Shown: positions 4,884 to 6,752 of the stretch, in pieces
Position numbering within the stretch: the first letter of the stretch is position 1
How the letters are laid out: the number at the start of each line of letters is the position of its first letter
Position numbers and translations under genes: made by a program
The notes under the pieces: generated by a model
What the model was told of the DNA's origin: nothing
The model's input: the letters and a program-made list of their open reading frames with translations, nothing else
Database searches by the model: none
Source of the DNA: Longimicrobiales bacterium
Lineage (GTDB): Bacteria; Gemmatimonadota; Gemmatimonadetes; Longimicrobiales; Gaopeijiaceae
NCBI GenBank assembly: GCA_022428035.1
Contig: JAKMDG010000568.1
Location: forward strand, 1-6,752
Reading direction: 5' to 3'
DNA length: 6,752 bases

Positions 4884-5864
4884 GTGCGTAGCCGCCCCTG
4901 TGTCGCCGCAACTCTGGCCGCCTTCGCCCTGATCGGATGCGATGCGGAGATGGCCGAAGATCCTCAGGTCGAAGACGGCGCGCCGGAACTCGAGGCGATC
5001 GTCTCGGAAGCGATGCAGTACCGCACCCGTGTCGTCATGCTCGGCACGGGAAACCCGAATGCCGATCCCGAGCGCTCCGGACCCGCGGTCGCAGTGGTCA
5101 TCGACGATCAGGCGTTCATCTTCGATGCCGGTCCCGGCGTGGTGCGAAGGGCTTCCAAGGCCTCGCGCGACCTGGAGATCCCTTCACTCGGCGCGGGGCG
5201 TCTCAATCGGGTGTTCATCACCCACCTGCACTCCGATCACACGCTTGGCCTGCCCGACCTGACGTTGAGCCCCTGGGTACTGGATCGACCCGACCGACTC
5301 CAGGTCGTCGGCCCTCCGGGTATCAGCGCGATGATGGACCACATCATCATGGCGTACGATGCGGATATCGATCGACGGATCAATGGCCTCGAGCCTCGTG
5401 ATGCAAATCGGGACGCATACCTGCCAGAGGTCACCGAGACAGAGGGCGGCGTGGTCTACGACCAGGATGGTGTGCGCATCGAAGCCATCCCGATCACGCA
5501 CGGTGACTGGCCGTTCTCGTTCGCGTACAAGGTGACGGGGCCCGACCGGACGATCGTCATCAGTGGAGACGCTGCGCCCAGCTCTCCGATCATCGACGCC
5601 TGTAACGGGTGTGACCTGCTCGTCCACGAGGTCTACAGTGGGGAGCGCTTCGTGACTCGGCCGCCGGAATGGCAGTCATACCACAGTGCATTCCACACCT
5701 CGCCGACCGAGCTGGTCGATATCGCGACGCGAGCCGGCGCCCAGAAGCTGGTGCTCTATCACCAGCTCTACTGGGGCACAGACGATGCCGGACTGCTTGC
5801 CGAGATGCGGGCCGCCGGCTGGGGCGGCCCGCTTCACTCGGCGGTCGATCTGGGGGTCTACTAG
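4884..5864 (+). CDS. Metallo-beta-lactamase-fold hydrolase lipoprotein (RNase Z/AtsA-like branch)
   Basis: This 326-residue product is read from a GTG one base after the deacetylase stop. The start was chosen because it gives a proper lipoprotein signal: VRSRP, a hydrophobic core, then LIGC with Cys19. The longer ATG at 4836 would overlap the upstream gene by 47 bases and bury the signal. The MBL fold shows in VVMLGTGNP (50-58), FIFDAGPG (79-86), FITHLHSDHTLG (111-122) with the dinuclear zinc ligands His114, His116, Asp118 and His119, THGDW with His206, SGDA with Asp229, HEVYSGE, and the C-terminal pair H-T-S-P (His271) and LYHQLYWG (His293). This arrangement is that of the RNase Z/ElaC and arylsulfatase AtsA branch, but the export signal argues against tRNA processing and for a small ester, sulfate or phosphodiester substrate outside the cytoplasm. 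It is probably co-transcribed with the deacetylase. Confidence 0.9.
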   Translation: MRSRPCVAATLAAFALIGCDAEMAEDPQVEDGAPELEAIVSEAMQYRTRVVMLGTGNPNADPERSGPAVAVVIDDQAFIFDAGPGVVRRASKASRDLEIPSLGAGRLNRVFITHLHSDHTLGLPDLTLSPWVLDRPDRLQVVGPPGISAMMDHIIMAYDADIDRRINGLEPRDANRDAYLPEVTETEGGVVYDQDGVRIEAIPITHGDWPFSFAYKVTGPDRTIVISGDAAPSSPIIDACNGCDLLVHEVYSGERFVTRPPEWQSYHSAFHTSPTELVDIATRAGAQKLVLYHQLYWGTDDAGLLAEMRAAGWGGPLHSAVDLGVY

Positions 5865-5867
5865 CCC

Positions 5868-6752
5868 CTACATCACCATGCAGCCTTCCGGTCGATCACA
5901 CTCGGGGTCGACCGTCGGAAGCCCGAGATCGTTCAGGATTCGGTTGACCTCAGCAAGCTCAGTGGCCCAGATGGCATCGAGCTGCTGCTGATACCCGGCC
6001 AGCTCTTCGACCAGAATGTCGAAGATGACCGGCATGTTGTTCCCGGGCCGCCCGTCACCCCGCTCCGACATGGAAAGGAGGTTTGCCAGGCGGTTGTTTA
6101 CCCGGATCGGGAAGTTCAGTGGATCCTGACCGGCCTCGTTACGAACCTGGTAGATCCACTGCTCGACCTCCGATGCCTCGGTATCGAGCTGCTCACCGGC
6201 CAGACCCAGACGGCTGTCGTCCGAGCGGTCCATCCGGTTCTCGAGCTGTGCTTTCACGTTGCGCACCATGATGACCTCACGGTTCGCCTCCGTGACCTTG
6301 TCCCGCACCATTTCGCCGAACTCGTACTGAGCCTGCAGGTCGGCATCGCTGACTTCGGTGATCCATGGGTTGCGCTGCACCGTCAGCGACGCGCTGAATG
6401 CCTGGCCACTGGTGATCAGACGGACCGTATACTCACCCGGCGGAACCGCCGGTGCGGCGCTGCGAACGCCCCAGTAGATCATGCCCGGGAAGACCTCGAA
6501 CGGCTGCGTCCTCAGGTCCCAGTGCACATAGTTGAGTCCGGCTTCGTTCGGGAGCGCTGCGCTCCGATAGCGACCTTCAGGTCCCGCTTCCGGTGCATCC
6601 GGATCCGCCGGAAGGAAGGAGCGAAGCACCTGGCCGTCGGCGTCTACGATTTCGAGCCGTGCGTCCCCCGCTGCCTCCGGCTGCCACCAGGAAATCGTCA
6701 CACCACCGGCGGAACGGGTCGCCGTCGGTGGCGTGAACAGCTTCGGCTCCCC
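5868..6752 (-). CDS. C-terminal part of a sortilin/VPS10-type 'glycosyl hydrolase' repeat protein (5' end beyond window)
   Basis: 294 codons remain open to the right edge, reading leftward and ending with TAG at 5870..5868. The visible part begins GEPKLFTPPTA, then a beta-sandwich (VTISWWQPEAAGDARLEIVDADGQVLRSF) with NYVHWDLRTQPFEVFPG and VPPGEYTVRLITSGQAFSASLTV. This is the FlgD/Ig-like domain that closes many large secreted BNR/VPS10 beta-propeller proteins annotated as glycosyl hydrolase or sialidase in Gemmatimonadota and Bacteroidota. After NPWITEVSDADLQAQYEFG the rest (about residues 130-275) is helical and charged, probably an antiparallel helical bundle. The end, DPECDRPEGCMVM, holds two Cys that could form a disulfide outside the cell. 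The propeller itself is outside the window, so any enzymatic activity is unproven; many such proteins lack known catalysis. It converges on the MBL gene with 3 bases between stops. Confidence 0.8.
   Translation of the reverse strand, partial: GEPKLFTPPTATRSAGGVTISWWQPEAAGDARLEIVDADGQVLRSFLPADPDAPEAGPEGRYRSAALPNEAGLNYVHWDLRTQPFEVFPGMIYWGVRSAAPAVPPGEYTVRLITSGQAFSASLTVQRNPWITEVSDADLQAQYEFGEMVRDKVTEANREVIMVRNVKAQLENRMDRSDDSRLGLAGEQLDTEASEVEQWIYQVRNEAGQDPLNFPIRVNNRLANLLSMSERGDGRPGNNMPVIFDILVEELAGYQQQLDAIWATELAEVNRILNDLGLPTVDPECDRPEGCMVM

Overview
The window is GC-rich and densely packed with bacterial genes. Several features point to a Gram-negative bacterium from an uncultivated lineage, with Gemmatimonadota as the best guess: many lipoprotein signals, an AQAQ-type signal peptide cleavage region, a carboxypeptidase-regulatory/TonB-plug-like secreted protein, a sortilin/VPS10-type 'glycosyl hydrolase' C-terminus and a D-aminoacylase-like amidohydrolase lipoprotein. 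The phylum is inferred from protein style, not from a marker gene.

Layout. Positions 1-1859 read leftward: a YfcE-type metallophosphoesterase, a peroxiredoxin-like protein, a structured 142-bp spacer, a small lipoprotein with a C-terminal membrane segment, and the start of an amidohydrolase that runs off the left edge. Positions 1934-5864 read rightward from a short divergent spacer: a PhzF-family isomerase, a secreted plug-like protein, a polysaccharide deacetylase lipoprotein and, one base later, a metallo-beta-lactamase-fold lipoprotein. Positions 5868-6752 read leftward again and hold the C-terminal part of a large secreted protein; its stop lies 3 bp from the stop of the preceding convergent gene.

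Main finding. The peroxiredoxin-like gene is interrupted by one in-frame TGA (1131..1129, minus strand), exactly where the family has the first, catalytic Cys of its W-C-P-Y-C motif. Both sides are in the same frame and the protein is intact apart from this codon. Twenty nucleotides downstream of the TGA is the loop of a hairpin (GAGCA-GGU-UGCUC) that fits the bacterial SECIS model and resembles the apical part of the E. coli fdhF SECIS. The gene is therefore best read as a selenoprotein with a UxxC redox centre rather than as a pseudogene or two genes. The same gene ends at TGA, as do five of its neighbours, so UGA is not globally reassigned.

How the genes may work together. The phosphoesterase and the selenoprotein overlap by ATGA, with a strong Shine-Dalgarno for the second gene, and are probably made together. 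The small lipoprotein and the amidohydrolase overlap as ATGCTGA. The deacetylase and MBL lipoproteins form a tight pair that would act at the envelope. No selA, selB, selC or tRNA gene is visible here.
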